From Hymenobacter nivis (GTDB lineage Bacteria > Bacteroidota > Bacteroidia > Cytophagales > Hymenobacteraceae), in the NCBI RefSeq assembly GCF_006439025.1, contig NZ_RCYZ01000015.1, positions 1 through 64,000 on the forward strand: a stretch of DNA of 64,000 nucleotides. Reading direction: 5' to 3'. Positions 25,853 through 34,660 of the stretch are shown here, one piece after another. The notes below the pieces were generated by a model. That model was not told where the DNA came from, did no database searches, and saw nothing but the letters and a program-made list of their open reading frames with translations. Position 1 is the first letter of the stretch, and every line of letters starts with the position of its first letter. A program made the position numbers and the translations under genes.

Positions 25853-26821
25853 GTGCTTGCTTTGCCCCGTATTCTGCGCCTGTTTACCTGCGCCCTGTGG
25901 GCCGCTTTGGAACTGGGGGCCCCGGCCGCGGCCCAGGGCCTGCCGCCCACCCCCGTGCCGCCCGCGCCCGACCCGCTGGCTGCCAGCGGCGTGCACACCG
26001 GGCGGCTGGTGGGCGTGGTGGTGGGCACGGCCGTGGTGTACGCCCTCACCTCGTACCTGCTGGGCAAAACCTGGTACACCAAACGCGTGCCGTTCCACGC
26101 CTTCGACGACAACGGCGAGTGGCTGCAAATGGACAAGGTGGGCCACGCCACCACGGCCTACGCCATCAGCCGAGGCGAGTACGAGTTGTTTCGCTGGAGC
26201 GGCGTGCCCGACCGCACGGCCGCCATCACCGGGGGCCTCATCGCGCTGCTCTACCAAAGCACCATTGAGGTATTCGACGGCTACTCGCAGGGCTGGGGCT
26301 TCTCGAAGGGCGACATGGCGGCCAACGCGGCCGGCATTGCGCTGTTCATGGGCCAGCAGTATGGCTTCGGCGAGCAGCGGGCCAGCCTGCGCTACGGCTT
26401 CAGCAGCAGCCTCTACGCCCGGTACCGGCCCGAGCTGCTGGGCCGCACCCGCGGGGCCCAAATGCTGAAGGACTACAACGGCCAGCAGTACTGGCTCTCG
26501 GTGAACGTGGCGTCGGTGCTGCCCGTGGGGCCCTCGTTTCCGAAGTGGCTGAACCTGGACTTGGGCTACAGCGGCAGCGGCCTCACCGGCGGCCACGCCA
26601 ACCCGCCGCTGTACGGCGCCGATGGCCGGCCGGTGGTGTTCCGGCGCGTGCGCCAGTTCTACCTATCGCCCGACGCCGACTTTGCCCGCCTAGTGCCCGC
26701 CGGCTCCACGGGCCGGATGCTGCTCGGGGCCACCCAATTTATAAAGCTGCCGGCCCCGGCCCTCGAGTTCAACCCGCGCGACGGCGTGCGCTTCCACCCG
26801 CTGCTGCCCGCCGCCGACTAA
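25853..26821 (+). CDS. DUF2279 (YfiM-like) envelope protein
   Basis: 322 residues from a GTG start. Signal-peptide-like start (LALPRILRLFTCALWAALELGAPAAAQG), a hydrophobic segment (LVGVVVGTAVVYALTSYLLG), then the DUF2279 core WYTKRVPFHAFDDNGEWLQMDKVGHATTAYAISRGEYELFRW and GYSQGWGFSKGDMAANAAGIALF. The frame is open to 25658, but that part covers a terminator, so the GTG after the -7 element is preferred. Function unknown. Its place between two metal pumps may be coincidental. Confidence 0.78.
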   Translation: MLALPRILRLFTCALWAALELGAPAAAQGLPPTPVPPAPDPLAASGVHTGRLVGVVVGTAVVYALTSYLLGKTWYTKRVPFHAFDDNGEWLQMDKVGHATTAYAISRGEYELFRWSGVPDRTAAITGGLIALLYQSTIEVFDGYSQGWGFSKGDMAANAAGIALFMGQQYGFGEQRASLRYGFSSSLYARYRPELLGRTRGAQMLKDYNGQQYWLSVNVASVLPVGPSFPKWLNLDLGYSGSGLTGGHANPPLYGADGRPVVFRRVRQFYLSPDADFARLVPAGSTGRMLLGATQFIKLPAPALEFNPRDGVRFHPLLPAAD

Positions 26822-27042
26822 GCAACTTCATCCAATCAACAGATGAGTATTGCGTAAAATTACTTATTAATTAAAATAATGCTAATCAGTAGTTTATGCA
26901 ATATTGAGATTATGTTTATTATGAAACTTCATCAAAAACACTTTATATCTTCATCTTGCAATCATTGCCCCCTCCGGACCTTTATCGTCCCGTGTTGTGC
27001 GAATCGATTCAAGCGAGGATTAATAGTACTATTTGACGTTGT

Positions 27043-28416
27043 ATGCTGCGCTCATTTTTCTTGTTGGTTGGCTGGGTACTGTGTTGTGAACTAGGCGCGG
27101 TGCTGCCGGCCCTGGCCCAGGTGGGGGCCCCGGCGCCCGCTCCCCGCGTGGGGGCCCCCGCCCCAATGCCCCGGCCGGTGGCGCCCGTGCCCGCTGCCCA
27201 AGCCGCCGCCGTGGACACGGTGCAGCTGACGCTGGCCCAGGCCGAGCAGCGCTTCGTGCAGGGCAACTTGCAGCTGCTGGCCCAGCGCTTCAACGTGACG
27301 GCTGCCCAGGCCCAGATTTTACAGGCCCGCCTCTGGGACAACCCCGTGGTGAGCCTGGAGCAGAACATCCACAACCCCGAAACCGGCCGCACCTTCGACG
27401 TGACGCGCACCGGCGAGAGCATCGTGCAGGTGCAGCAGCTCATCGTCATTGCCGGGCGCCGCCGCGCCGCCGCCAACGTGGCCCAGGCCGCCGCCCTCGT
27501 TGAGCAGTACAACCTGCAGGACCTGCTGCGCACGCTGCGCTACCAGCTGCGCACCGCCTTCTACGACCTCTATTATAAGCAGCGCACGCTGGCCGTGTAC
27601 GACACGGAAATCACTTCCTTCCAGCGCATTATTCCGGCCTACCAGCAGCAGTACGAAAAGGGCAACATTGCCCAGAAAGAGGTCGTCCGCCTCAAAGCGT
27701 TCCTATTTGTGCTCCAGAACCAGCGCCAGCAGCTGTTCGTGGACATGGCCCCGAACCTGAGCGACTTGCGGGTGCTGACGCGCGACACCTCGGGGGCCTA
27801 CCTCCAGCCCCAGGTGGTGCTGCCCCGCACCCGCGACCTGAGCCTGGGGCCCTATTCCATGCAGCAGCTCGTGGACTCGGCCCAGATCCTGCGCGGCGAC
27901 CTACTGGCCCGCACCGCCTACTTGCAGCAGCAGGGCAACAACCTGCGCTACCAGCGCGCCCTGGTGGCCCCCGACCTGCTGGTGGGCTACACCTACGACC
28001 GCGCCGGCTCCTACATTCAGAACTACAACGCCCTCACGCTGGGCGTGGCCGTGCCCGTGTTCAACCGCAACCAGGGCAACATCCGCACCGCCGAGGCCCT
28101 CATCCAAGGCGGCAAGGCCCAGCTCGGCCAGGCCCGCCTGGTGGTGCAGAACGAGGTGCAGCAGAACTACCAACTCGTGGGCCTCATCGACGCCCAGTTT
28201 AAGCAGGCCGACCGCGACACCACGCCCTTCGACCGCATCATCGGCGGCATCGAGCAAGCGTATGCGCGCCGCCTGATCGGGCTGGTGGAATTCCTCGACT
28301 ACTACCAATCGTACAACGACAACCTGGTGCAGCTCAACCAGCTACGCGCCAGCCGCATGCGCGCCTTCGAGCAGCTCAACGCCGCCGTGGGCCGCCCGGT
28401 GTTCCGGGCCGAGTAG
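27043..28416 (+). CDS. Outer-membrane efflux protein (TolC/CzcC family), system 2
   Basis: 457 residues: signal peptide (LRSFFLLVGWVLCCELGAVLPALAQ), a short Pro-rich linker and the TolC-type body (VQLTLAQAEQRFVQGNLQLLAQRFNVTAAQAQ; VAVPVFNRNQGNIRTAEALIQGG). The motif QLLAQRFNV and the NRNQGNI region are shared with system 1, showing common ancestry. It lacks most of the long Pro-rich insert of system 1. Upstream 26822-27042 is AT-rich and holds no gene; a spaced -7 variant (TACTATTTG near 27029) is possible. Confidence 0.92.
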   Translation: MLRSFFLLVGWVLCCELGAVLPALAQVGAPAPAPRVGAPAPMPRPVAPVPAAQAAAVDTVQLTLAQAEQRFVQGNLQLLAQRFNVTAAQAQILQARLWDNPVVSLEQNIHNPETGRTFDVTRTGESIVQVQQLIVIAGRRRAAANVAQAAALVEQYNLQDLLRTLRYQLRTAFYDLYYKQRTLAVYDTEITSFQRIIPAYQQQYEKGNIAQKEVVRLKAFLFVLQNQRQQLFVDMAPNLSDLRVLTRDTSGAYLQPQVVLPRTRDLSLGPYSMQQLVDSAQILRGDLLARTAYLQQQGNNLRYQRALVAPDLLVGYTYDRAGSYIQNYNALTLGVAVPVFNRNQGNIRTAEALIQGGKAQLGQARLVVQNEVQQNYQLVGLIDAQFKQADRDTTPFDRIIGGIEQAYARRLIGLVEFLDYYQSYNDNLVQLNQLRASRMRAFEQLNAAVGRPVFRAE

Positions 28417-28424
28417 CTTTTTTG

Positions 28425-28532
28425 AGCTGTTAGCTTTTTCCTGCCGGCCGATGCCTGGGGCCCTAAAACTGGACTTTATCAGCAACGGCAATTTCTTAGT
28501 TGATTATTCGCAACAACCAAAAGCTAACAGCT
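28425..28532. repeat. Inverted repeat, AGCT..TAGCTTTT family
   Basis: Perfect 14-bp arms AGCTGTTAGCTTTT (28425-28438) and AAAAGCTAACAGCT (28519-28532), with further AGCT-type copies to 28552. It lies in the 147-bp spacer inside efflux operon 2. Same family as 8333-8430. Confidence 0.65.
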
Positions 28533-28563
28533 AGCTGCTATTAGCCAACAGCTTACTTATATA

Positions 28564-29658
28564 ATGACCCGTATTTCCCTATTGGCCCCGGCCCTGCTGC
28601 TGGGCACGTTGAGTGCCTGCTCCTCGGCCGAAAAGAAAGCCCCCGAAACGGCCGCCGCCCCGGCCTTCCACCTCACCGACGAGGTGATGAAGGAGCTGCG
28701 CATCGACACGGTGAAGGAGCGCCCCATGCTCGACGAGCTGAGCCTGACCGGCCAGATTGCGCCCGACGAGGACCACACGGCCAAGATTTTCCCGCTCGTG
28801 GGCGGCGTGGTGGAAAAGGTGGATGTGGAGCTGGGCGACTACGTGCGCCAGGGCCAGCAGCTGGCCATCATCCGCTCGGGCGAGATTGCCGACCTGCAAA
28901 ACCAGGGCACCGCCGCCGGCTCCGACCTCGCCATTGCCCGCAAAAACGTGGACGTAGCCCAGGACATGTTCAAGGCCGGCCTGAGCTCGGAGCGCGACGT
29001 GCTGCTGGCCCGCAGCGAGCTGCAAAAGGCCCAGGGCACGGCCGGTAAGAGCCGCAAGCAGCTCGCCATCTACGGTGTAACGCCCGACGGTAAGTACTCG
29101 CTGAAGTCGCCCATCTCGGGCTTCATCACCGACAAGAACGTGACCACCTCGATGCAGTTCAACAACAGCAACGTGGAAAACCTCTTCACGGTGAGCGACT
29201 TGGACGACGTCTGGATTCTGGCCAACGTGTTCCAGTCCGATATCTCGAAGGTGCAGCCCGGCTTCACGGCCGACGTGACAACGCTGGCCTACCCCGGCCG
29301 CCACTTCGCGGGCCACATCGATAAGGTATTCAACATCTTGGACCCCGACAGCAAGGTGATGAAGGTGCGCGTGAAGCTGCGCAACCCCGGCTACCTGCTC
29401 AAGCCCGAGATGTACGCCCAGATTAAGGTGCAGAACGCGGCCGGCGGTACTATGATGGCCGTGCCCGCCAGCGCTGTGGTGTTCGACAAGGACCGCACGT
29501 TTGTGATGGTGTACAAAGACCGCAACCACGTGGAAACCCGCCCCGTGACGATTGCCAGCACCGTGGGCGACGTCAGCTACGTGGCCAAGGGCCTGAAGGA
29601 CGGCGAGCGGTTCATCTCCCAGAACCAACTGCTGATTTACGACGAGCTGAACGACTAG
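28564..29658 (+). CDS. RND efflux periplasmic adaptor (CzcB/CusB type), system 2
   Basis: 364 residues. Lipoprotein signal with LSAC (Cys about 20). Lipoyl-type half-motifs FPLVGGVVEKVDVELGDYVRQGQQLAIIRSG and LKSPISGFITDKNVTTSMQF flank a helical hairpin, then VSDLDDVWILANVFQSDISKVQPG. Bridges pump and channel of system 2. Same layout as the adaptor at 21384, moderately diverged. 72 nt before its pump gene, nearly the same spacing as in system 1. Confidence 0.93.
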   Translation: MTRISLLAPALLLGTLSACSSAEKKAPETAAAPAFHLTDEVMKELRIDTVKERPMLDELSLTGQIAPDEDHTAKIFPLVGGVVEKVDVELGDYVRQGQQLAIIRSGEIADLQNQGTAAGSDLAIARKNVDVAQDMFKAGLSSERDVLLARSELQKAQGTAGKSRKQLAIYGVTPDGKYSLKSPISGFITDKNVTTSMQFNNSNVENLFTVSDLDDVWILANVFQSDISKVQPGFTADVTTLAYPGRHFAGHIDKVFNILDPDSKVMKVRVKLRNPGYLLKPEMYAQIKVQNAAGGTMMAVPASAVVFDKDRTFVMVYKDRNHVETRPVTIASTVGDVSYVAKGLKDGERFISQNQLLIYDELND

Positions 29659-29730
29659 GTGGGGCCCCAGGCCTTGCCCAACGTTCTTGCCATGAAGCCC
29701 CTACCTACATAAAAGTCAGCAACGACTTCC

Positions 29731-32700
29731 ATGAATAAATTCATCCAGGGCATTATTGCCTTTTCACTCAAAAACCGGGGCTTCGTGTTCCTGATGACCA
29801 TTTTGGCGGTCGTTGCGGGGGCCATCAGCTACCGGAACACGCCGATTGAGGCGTTTCCGGACGTGACGAACACCGAAATTACCATCATCACCCAGTGGCC
29901 CGGCCGCTCGGCCGAGGAGATTGAGAAGTTCGTGACGGTGCCCATCGAAATTGCCCTCAACCCGGTGCAGAAAAAGGCGTCGGTGCGCTCCACCACGCTC
30001 TTCGGGCTGTCGGTGGTGAAGGTCATTTTCGACGACGGCGTGGACGACGCCTTTGCCCGCCCGCAGGTGAACAACCTGCTGCGCGAAGTGGACCTACCCG
30101 ACGGCATCCAGCCCGACGTGCAGCCGCCCTACGGCCCCACGGGCGAGATTTACCGCTACACCCTGGAGGGCAAGGACCAGACCATCCGCCAGCTGAAAAC
30201 GCTACAGGACTGGGTATTGGACCGCCAGCTGAAATCGGTGCCCGGCGTGGCCGACGTGAACAGCTTCGGCGGCGAGGCCAAGGAGTACGAGGTGAGCGTG
30301 AACCCGGGCGAGCTCCAGGACTTCGGCATTACGCCGCTCGACGTGTACCAGGCCGTGCAGCGCTCGAACGTGAACGTGGGCGGCGACGTCATCAACTCGG
30401 GCCAGCAGAACTACGTGGTGCGCGGCATCGGCCTGCTCAACAACATCGACGACATCAACAACACGGTCATCAAGAACGTGAACGGCACGCCCATCCTCAT
30501 CAAGGACGTGGCCATTGTGCACGAATCGGCGCTGCCGCGCCTGGGCCAGGTGGGCCGCAACTACGAGAACGACAAGCTCGAAGGCATCGTGGTGATGCGC
30601 AAGGGCGAAAACCCCTCCGAAGTCATTGCCCGCCTCAAGGACAAAGTGGAGGAGCTGAACACCAAGATTCTGCCGCCCGGCGTGCAAATCAAGACCTTCT
30701 ACGACCGCCAGCAGCTGATTGACTTCTCGACCGAAACCGTGATCCACAACCTCATGGAGGGCATCATTTTGGTGACGCTCATCGTGCTGGTATTCATGGC
30801 CGACTGGCGCACCACGGTGATTGTGAGCATCATCATCCCGCTGGCGCTGCTGTTTGCCTTCATCTGCCTGCGCCTGCGCGGCATGAGCGCCAACCTGCTC
30901 AGCATGGGGGCCATCGACTTCGGCATCATCATCGACGGGGCCGTGGTGATGGTGGAAGGCCTGTTCGTGGCCCTCGACCACAAGGCGCACGAGGTGGGCA
31001 TGGAGCGCTTCAACAAGCTCGCCAAGCTGGGCCTCATCAAGAAGACGGGGCGCGACATGGGCAAATCCATCTTCTTCGCCAAGGCCATCATCATCACGGC
31101 GTTACTGCCCATTTTCGCCTTCGAAAAAGTAGAAGGCAAGGTGTTCTCGCCCCTGGCCTGGACGCTGGGCTTCGCCCTGCTGGGGGCCCTGATTTTCACG
31201 CTCACGCTGGTGCCGGTGCTTACCTCCATCCTGCTGAACAAGAACGTGCGCGAGAAGGACAACTTCTTCGTGCGCGGCATCAACAACGGGGCCCAGCGCT
31301 TTTTGGCCTTCACCTACGCCCGCAAAACCATCAGCCTGCTGGTGGCCACCGTGGCGGTGGTGCTGGGCCTGGGGGCCTTCCACTTCCTGGGCTCGGAGTT
31401 TCTGCCGGAGCTGAACGAGGGCTCGATTTACGTGCGCGCCCAGCTGCCGCTGAGCATCAACTTGCAGCAGTCAAACAAGCTGTGCAACGAGATGCGGCGC
31501 GTGTTTCTGAGCTTCCCGGAGGTGGGCGACGTGGTGAGCCAGACCGGCCGCCCCAACGACGGCACCGACCCTACGGGCTTCTACAACAACGAGTTCCTGG
31601 TGCAGCTCAAGCACACCGACGCGGTGAACAAGGAGATGAAGAGCAAGGCCAACCGCGAGGCCCTCATCGAGCACATGCAGGAGAAGCTCAACCGCTTCCC
31701 CGGCGTGGACTTCAACTTCTCGCAGCCCATTACCGACAACGTGGAAGAAGCCGCGTCGGGCGTGAAAGGCTCGATTGCCGTGAAGATTTACGGCCAGGAC
31801 CTGAAGGTGCTGGAGGCCAACGCCCGCCAGGTGTACGGCATCCTGAAGAAGGTGGATGGCATCGGCGACCTGGGCCTGCTGCGCAACATCGGCCAGCCCG
31901 AGCTGCACGTGGAGCTGGACGAGCAGCGCATGGCCGCCTACGGCGTAAGCAAGGCCGACGCCCAGTCGGTGCTCGAAACCGCCATCGGTGGTAAGGAGGC
32001 CTCGCAGCTGTACGAGGGCGAGCGCAAATTCCCGATCCGGGTGCGCTACGAGGAGAACTTCCGCCAGACGCCCGAGGAAATTGCCCGCCTGATGGTGCCC
32101 ACCCAGAGCGGCAAAACCATCCCGATTACCGAAATCGCCACCATCAGCAGCGTGACGGGCCCCAGCTTGATTTACCGCGACGACAACAAGCGCTTCGCCG
32201 CCGTGAAGTTCAGCATCCGGGGCCGCGACATGGGCAGCACCATCGAGGAAGCCCAGCGCAAGGTGGATGCCGTGGTGAAGCTGCCCAAGGGCTACAGCAT
32301 GCGCTGGACCGGCGACTTTGAGAACCAGAAACGCGCCCAGCAGCGCCTCACGCAGGTAGTACCGGTGTCGCTGATTCTCATTTTCTTCATTCTCTTCATC
32401 CTGTTCAGCAACCTGAAGGATGCCGGCCTGGTGCTGCTCAACGTGCCGTTTGCCATCATCGGCGGCATCGCGGCGCTGCTCATCACGCACACCAACTTCT
32501 CGATTTCGGCCGGCATCGGCTTCATCGCGCTCTTCGGCATTTGCATCCAGAACGGCGTAATTCTCATCTCCGTCTTCAAGCAGAATCTGGTAAAAAAGAT
32601 GTCGCTCGACGACAGCATCCGCGACGGCGTGGGCAGCCGCGTGCGCCCCGTGGTGATGACGGCCCTCATGGCCACCATCGGCTTGATGCCGGCCGCCATC

Positions 32701-32880
32701 AGCACCGGCATCGGCTCGGAAACTTCCAAGCCGCTGGCCATCGTCGTGATTGGGGGCCTCATCACGGGCACCGTACTCACGCTCTTCATCTTCCCGCTGG
32801 TGTTCGAGCGCTTCTACCGCGCCGAGCACAGCAAGTACGTGCCCCTGGCCGAGGGCCCCTCCGAGCTGGTGGCCCATTAG
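29731..32880 (+). CDS. Heavy-metal efflux RND pump (CzcA/CusA family), system 2
   Basis: 1049 residues, with the same MNKFI start and IEAFPDVTN and TQWPGRSAEEIEK signatures as system 1. The TM4 motif DFGIIIDGAVVMVEG places Asp396, Asp402 and Glu409 at identical residue numbers, again the CzcA-type divalent-metal pattern. Long blocks are shared with the first pump (for example NFSQPI.DNVEEA.SGVKGSIAVKI), so the two systems arose by duplication of a whole cassette or by parallel acquisition. Metal selectivity cannot be separated from sequence alone. Confidence 0.94.
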   Translation: MNKFIQGIIAFSLKNRGFVFLMTILAVVAGAISYRNTPIEAFPDVTNTEITIITQWPGRSAEEIEKFVTVPIEIALNPVQKKASVRSTTLFGLSVVKVIFDDGVDDAFARPQVNNLLREVDLPDGIQPDVQPPYGPTGEIYRYTLEGKDQTIRQLKTLQDWVLDRQLKSVPGVADVNSFGGEAKEYEVSVNPGELQDFGITPLDVYQAVQRSNVNVGGDVINSGQQNYVVRGIGLLNNIDDINNTVIKNVNGTPILIKDVAIVHESALPRLGQVGRNYENDKLEGIVVMRKGENPSEVIARLKDKVEELNTKILPPGVQIKTFYDRQQLIDFSTETVIHNLMEGIILVTLIVLVFMADWRTTVIVSIIIPLALLFAFICLRLRGMSANLLSMGAIDFGIIIDGAVVMVEGLFVALDHKAHEVGMERFNKLAKLGLIKKTGRDMGKSIFFAKAIIITALLPIFAFEKVEGKVFSPLAWTLGFALLGALIFTLTLVPVLTSILLNKNVREKDNFFVRGINNGAQRFLAFTYARKTISLLVATVAVVLGLGAFHFLGSEFLPELNEGSIYVRAQLPLSINLQQSNKLCNEMRRVFLSFPEVGDVVSQTGRPNDGTDPTGFYNNEFLVQLKHTDAVNKEMKSKANREALIEHMQEKLNRFPGVDFNFSQPITDNVEEAASGVKGSIAVKIYGQDLKVLEANARQVYGILKKVDGIGDLGLLRNIGQPELHVELDEQRMAAYGVSKADAQSVLETAIGGKEASQLYEGERKFPIRVRYEENFRQTPEEIARLMVPTQSGKTIPITEIATISSVTGPSLIYRDDNKRFAAVKFSIRGRDMGSTIEEAQRKVDAVVKLPKGYSMRWTGDFENQKRAQQRLTQVVPVSLILIFFILFILFSNLKDAGLVLLNVPFAIIGGIAALLITHTNFSISAGIGFIALFGICIQNGVILISVFKQNLVKKMSLDDSIRDGVGSRVRPVVMTALMATIGLMPAAISTGIGSETSKPLAIVVIGGLITGTVLTLFIFPLVFERFYRAEHSKYVPLAEGPSELVAH

Positions 32881-32901
32881 GGCCCCGGCCGGCCGGCAAA
32901 T

Positions 32902-32963
32902 GGCCAAAAAAGTAGGGGGCCCCGGGACCAAAATTGGTCCCGGGGCCCCCTACTTTTTTGGCC
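32902..32963. terminator. Perfect 30-bp palindromic terminator of efflux operon 2
   Basis: Arms 32902-32931 and 32934-32963 are perfectly complementary with a 2-nt loop. Outer arms have A6/T6 runs, the middle has GGGGGCCCC and the tip GGGACCAA. Terminates operon 2; the T-run lies just before the BLUF gene. Confidence 0.8.
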
Positions 32964-32983
32964 CGGGCTCGTATCCAAGCCCG

Positions 32984-33445
32984 ATGAGTTTGTACCACCT
33001 GATTTACCAGAGCCAGGCGAAGCGCCTGTTCACCACCACGCAACTGGCGGCCGCGCTGCAGCGCTGGCGGCCGGCCAACCACGCCGAGCGCATCAGCGGC
33101 ATGTTGCTCTGCACCCCCAATGGCCGCTTTTTGCAGGTAATCGAGGGCGAAGAGGCCGTGGTGCGCCACCTCTACTACGACAAAATTGCCCACGACCCAC
33201 GCCACAGCAACTGCGAAGTGCTGGGCGAGGGGCCCATCGGCCACCGCAACTTCCCCGACTGGGGCATGGGTTTTCGCCCAGCCCAAGACGTTAACCTACA
33301 GCAAATTGTGGGATACTTTGACACCGCCAACGGCCGTTTCCTGCTGCCGCGCGCCCACAACATGCCGGCCGACATGCTGCTGCTGCTGCTGCGCTTCGTG
33401 GCCGAGTACGACGCCGAGCCCGGCCGGGACAAGCCGTCGAATTAG
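32984..33445 (+). CDS. BLUF-domain blue-light sensor (PixD-like)
   Basis: 153 residues: a single BLUF domain plus a C-terminal helical part. Starts MSLYHLIYQSQAK, closely like cyanobacterial PixD. Photochemical residues are present: Tyr8, Asn32 (in NHAERISGMLL), Gln51 (in GRFLQVIEGEE) and the Trp of RNFPDWGMGF. BLUF domains bind FAD and signal through a hydrogen-bond switch. No effector domain is fused, so it must act on another protein; no obvious partner is adjacent. Start chosen by homology; upstream is the terminator. Confidence 0.92.
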   Translation: MSLYHLIYQSQAKRLFTTTQLAAALQRWRPANHAERISGMLLCTPNGRFLQVIEGEEAVVRHLYYDKIAHDPRHSNCEVLGEGPIGHRNFPDWGMGFRPAQDVNLQQIVGYFDTANGRFLLPRAHNMPADMLLLLLRFVAEYDAEPGRDKPSN

Positions 33446-33466
33446 GGCCCCGGCGCCTGCAGCCCG

Positions 33467-34402
33467 CTATTTTTTGGGCGGATCCACGAAGTTTTGGAAG
33501 GCGTACGCTACGCCCAGCGTGAGGCCCTGGCTGTACTGGATGCCGCTGTCCTGGTCATAGTCGTAGAGGGCCGTGCCGTTGAGCGACACGTTTACGAAGC
33601 GCGACACCTTGGCCGTGAGCGTGAGATCGAGGCGGTGGTCGATGCGCTTGGGGTCCAGCGTTTCGTAGTTGGCAAACAGCACGTAGCGCGCCTTTAGGTT
33701 GAGGTTGGTGCTCAGGTTGCGGTCGAGCTCGGCCAGCACCTGGGCCGCCAGAATCTCCCAGCGCGTGCTGCGGCCGGGGTTCACGCCGTAGGGCGTGGCC
33801 CCCAGGGCCGGCACAAACCGCTCGACGCGGCCCACCACCGTAAGGCGCGGGGCAAACGGCGACAAGCGCACGTGAAACGTGGGGTTGGGGTGGTACTCAA
33901 ACCCATAAGCGGCCGTGAAAAACGCGGGCGCAAACAGGTCCGACACCTGCTGCACGCCGGAGTCATCGTAGCGGTAGCCTGCGGCGAACTGCGAGAGCAG
34001 GTTCAGCGACACGAACATGTCCCACTTCGGGTTCAGGGCCCGGCCGTACTTCGTGTCGAGGTAGAGGCGGTCCTGGGTTTTGCGGTAGCCCAGGCCGGCC
34101 GTTTGGGAGAAAGCAAACAGGAAATCGGCCTCGTTGTCGAAGCTGTGGATGCCCTGCTTGCGGTTGGCCCGCAGGTTGGCCAGCGCACTCAGGCCCAGGG
34201 TATTCACGCCGCCGCCGCGCCAGTTGCTGCTCAGCGTGGCTTCGTTGAGGTTGAGGGCGGCCTTGGCCTGGGTGCGCCACAGCGGCTCGGCGGCCGGGGC
34301 AGCTGCGGGGGCCGGCGCGGCGGGTGGGGCCCCCGGCTCGGTTTGGGCCAGGGCGGGCGCAGCGGCTAGGGCAAGCAGAGCGAAAGCGTAGTGTGTTTTC
34401 AT
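33467..34402 (-). CDS. DUF3078 outer-membrane protein
   Basis: 311 residues. Signal peptide KTHYAFALLALAAAPALAQ, an Ala/Pro linker, then a body rich in alternating hydrophobic strands (WRTQAKAALNLNEATLSSNWRGGGVNTLGLSALANL, DTKYGRALNPKWDMFVSLNLLSQF, LDLTLTAKVSRFVNVSLNGTALYDYDQDSG) as in DUF3078 family proteins of Bacteroidota, probably a beta-barrel. Function unknown. ATG 34402 is preferred over an open upstream extension with no signal-like start. Convergent with the BLUF gene (21 nt apart). Confidence 0.85.
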   Translation of the reverse strand: MKTHYAFALLALAAAPALAQTEPGAPPAAPAPAAAPAAEPLWRTQAKAALNLNEATLSSNWRGGGVNTLGLSALANLRANRKQGIHSFDNEADFLFAFSQTAGLGYRKTQDRLYLDTKYGRALNPKWDMFVSLNLLSQFAAGYRYDDSGVQQVSDLFAPAFFTAAYGFEYHPNPTFHVRLSPFAPRLTVVGRVERFVPALGATPYGVNPGRSTRWEILAAQVLAELDRNLSTNLNLKARYVLFANYETLDPKRIDHRLDLTLTAKVSRFVNVSLNGTALYDYDQDSGIQYSQGLTLGVAYAFQNFVDPPKK

Positions 34403-34531
34403 AAATCGAAAAATTGATATACTTGCAAATAAAAGCACTATATCGTCCACTAGCTGTATTATTTCACTACTGGTAAGCAAACGCCCCCGGCACTTCGGCA
34501 GCGCCAGGGGCCCCAAACCACCACCCCGCAA

Positions 34532-34576
34532 CAAAAAAACCAGGGTGCCCCCTCCTGCCGGTGGGGCACCCTGGTT
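34532..34576 (-). terminator. Terminator of the acyltransferase gene
   Basis: 14-bp perfect stem AACCAGGGTGCCCC / GGGGCACCCTGGTT with an 11-nt loop, followed on the minus strand by a T-run (34533-34539). Confidence 0.87.
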
Positions 34577-34660
34577 AGGTTTCAGCGCAGGTACGCGGCC
34601 CGCTGGGGCCCTAGTAGCAGCTGGGGCGGCTCACATCACCGGCCCTTGGCAGCCTTTGCC

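Noticed and set aside
26826..26955. CTTCATC at 26826, 26927 and 26949 upstream of efflux system 2 (two copies 22 bp apart)
   Set aside because: Only two phased copies of a simple word in AT-rich sequence; not distinguishable from chance, unlike the four-copy TCTAAT array.
31471..32931. 486-residue minus-strand open frame
   Set aside because: Antisense to the RND pump of system 2, with no motifs.
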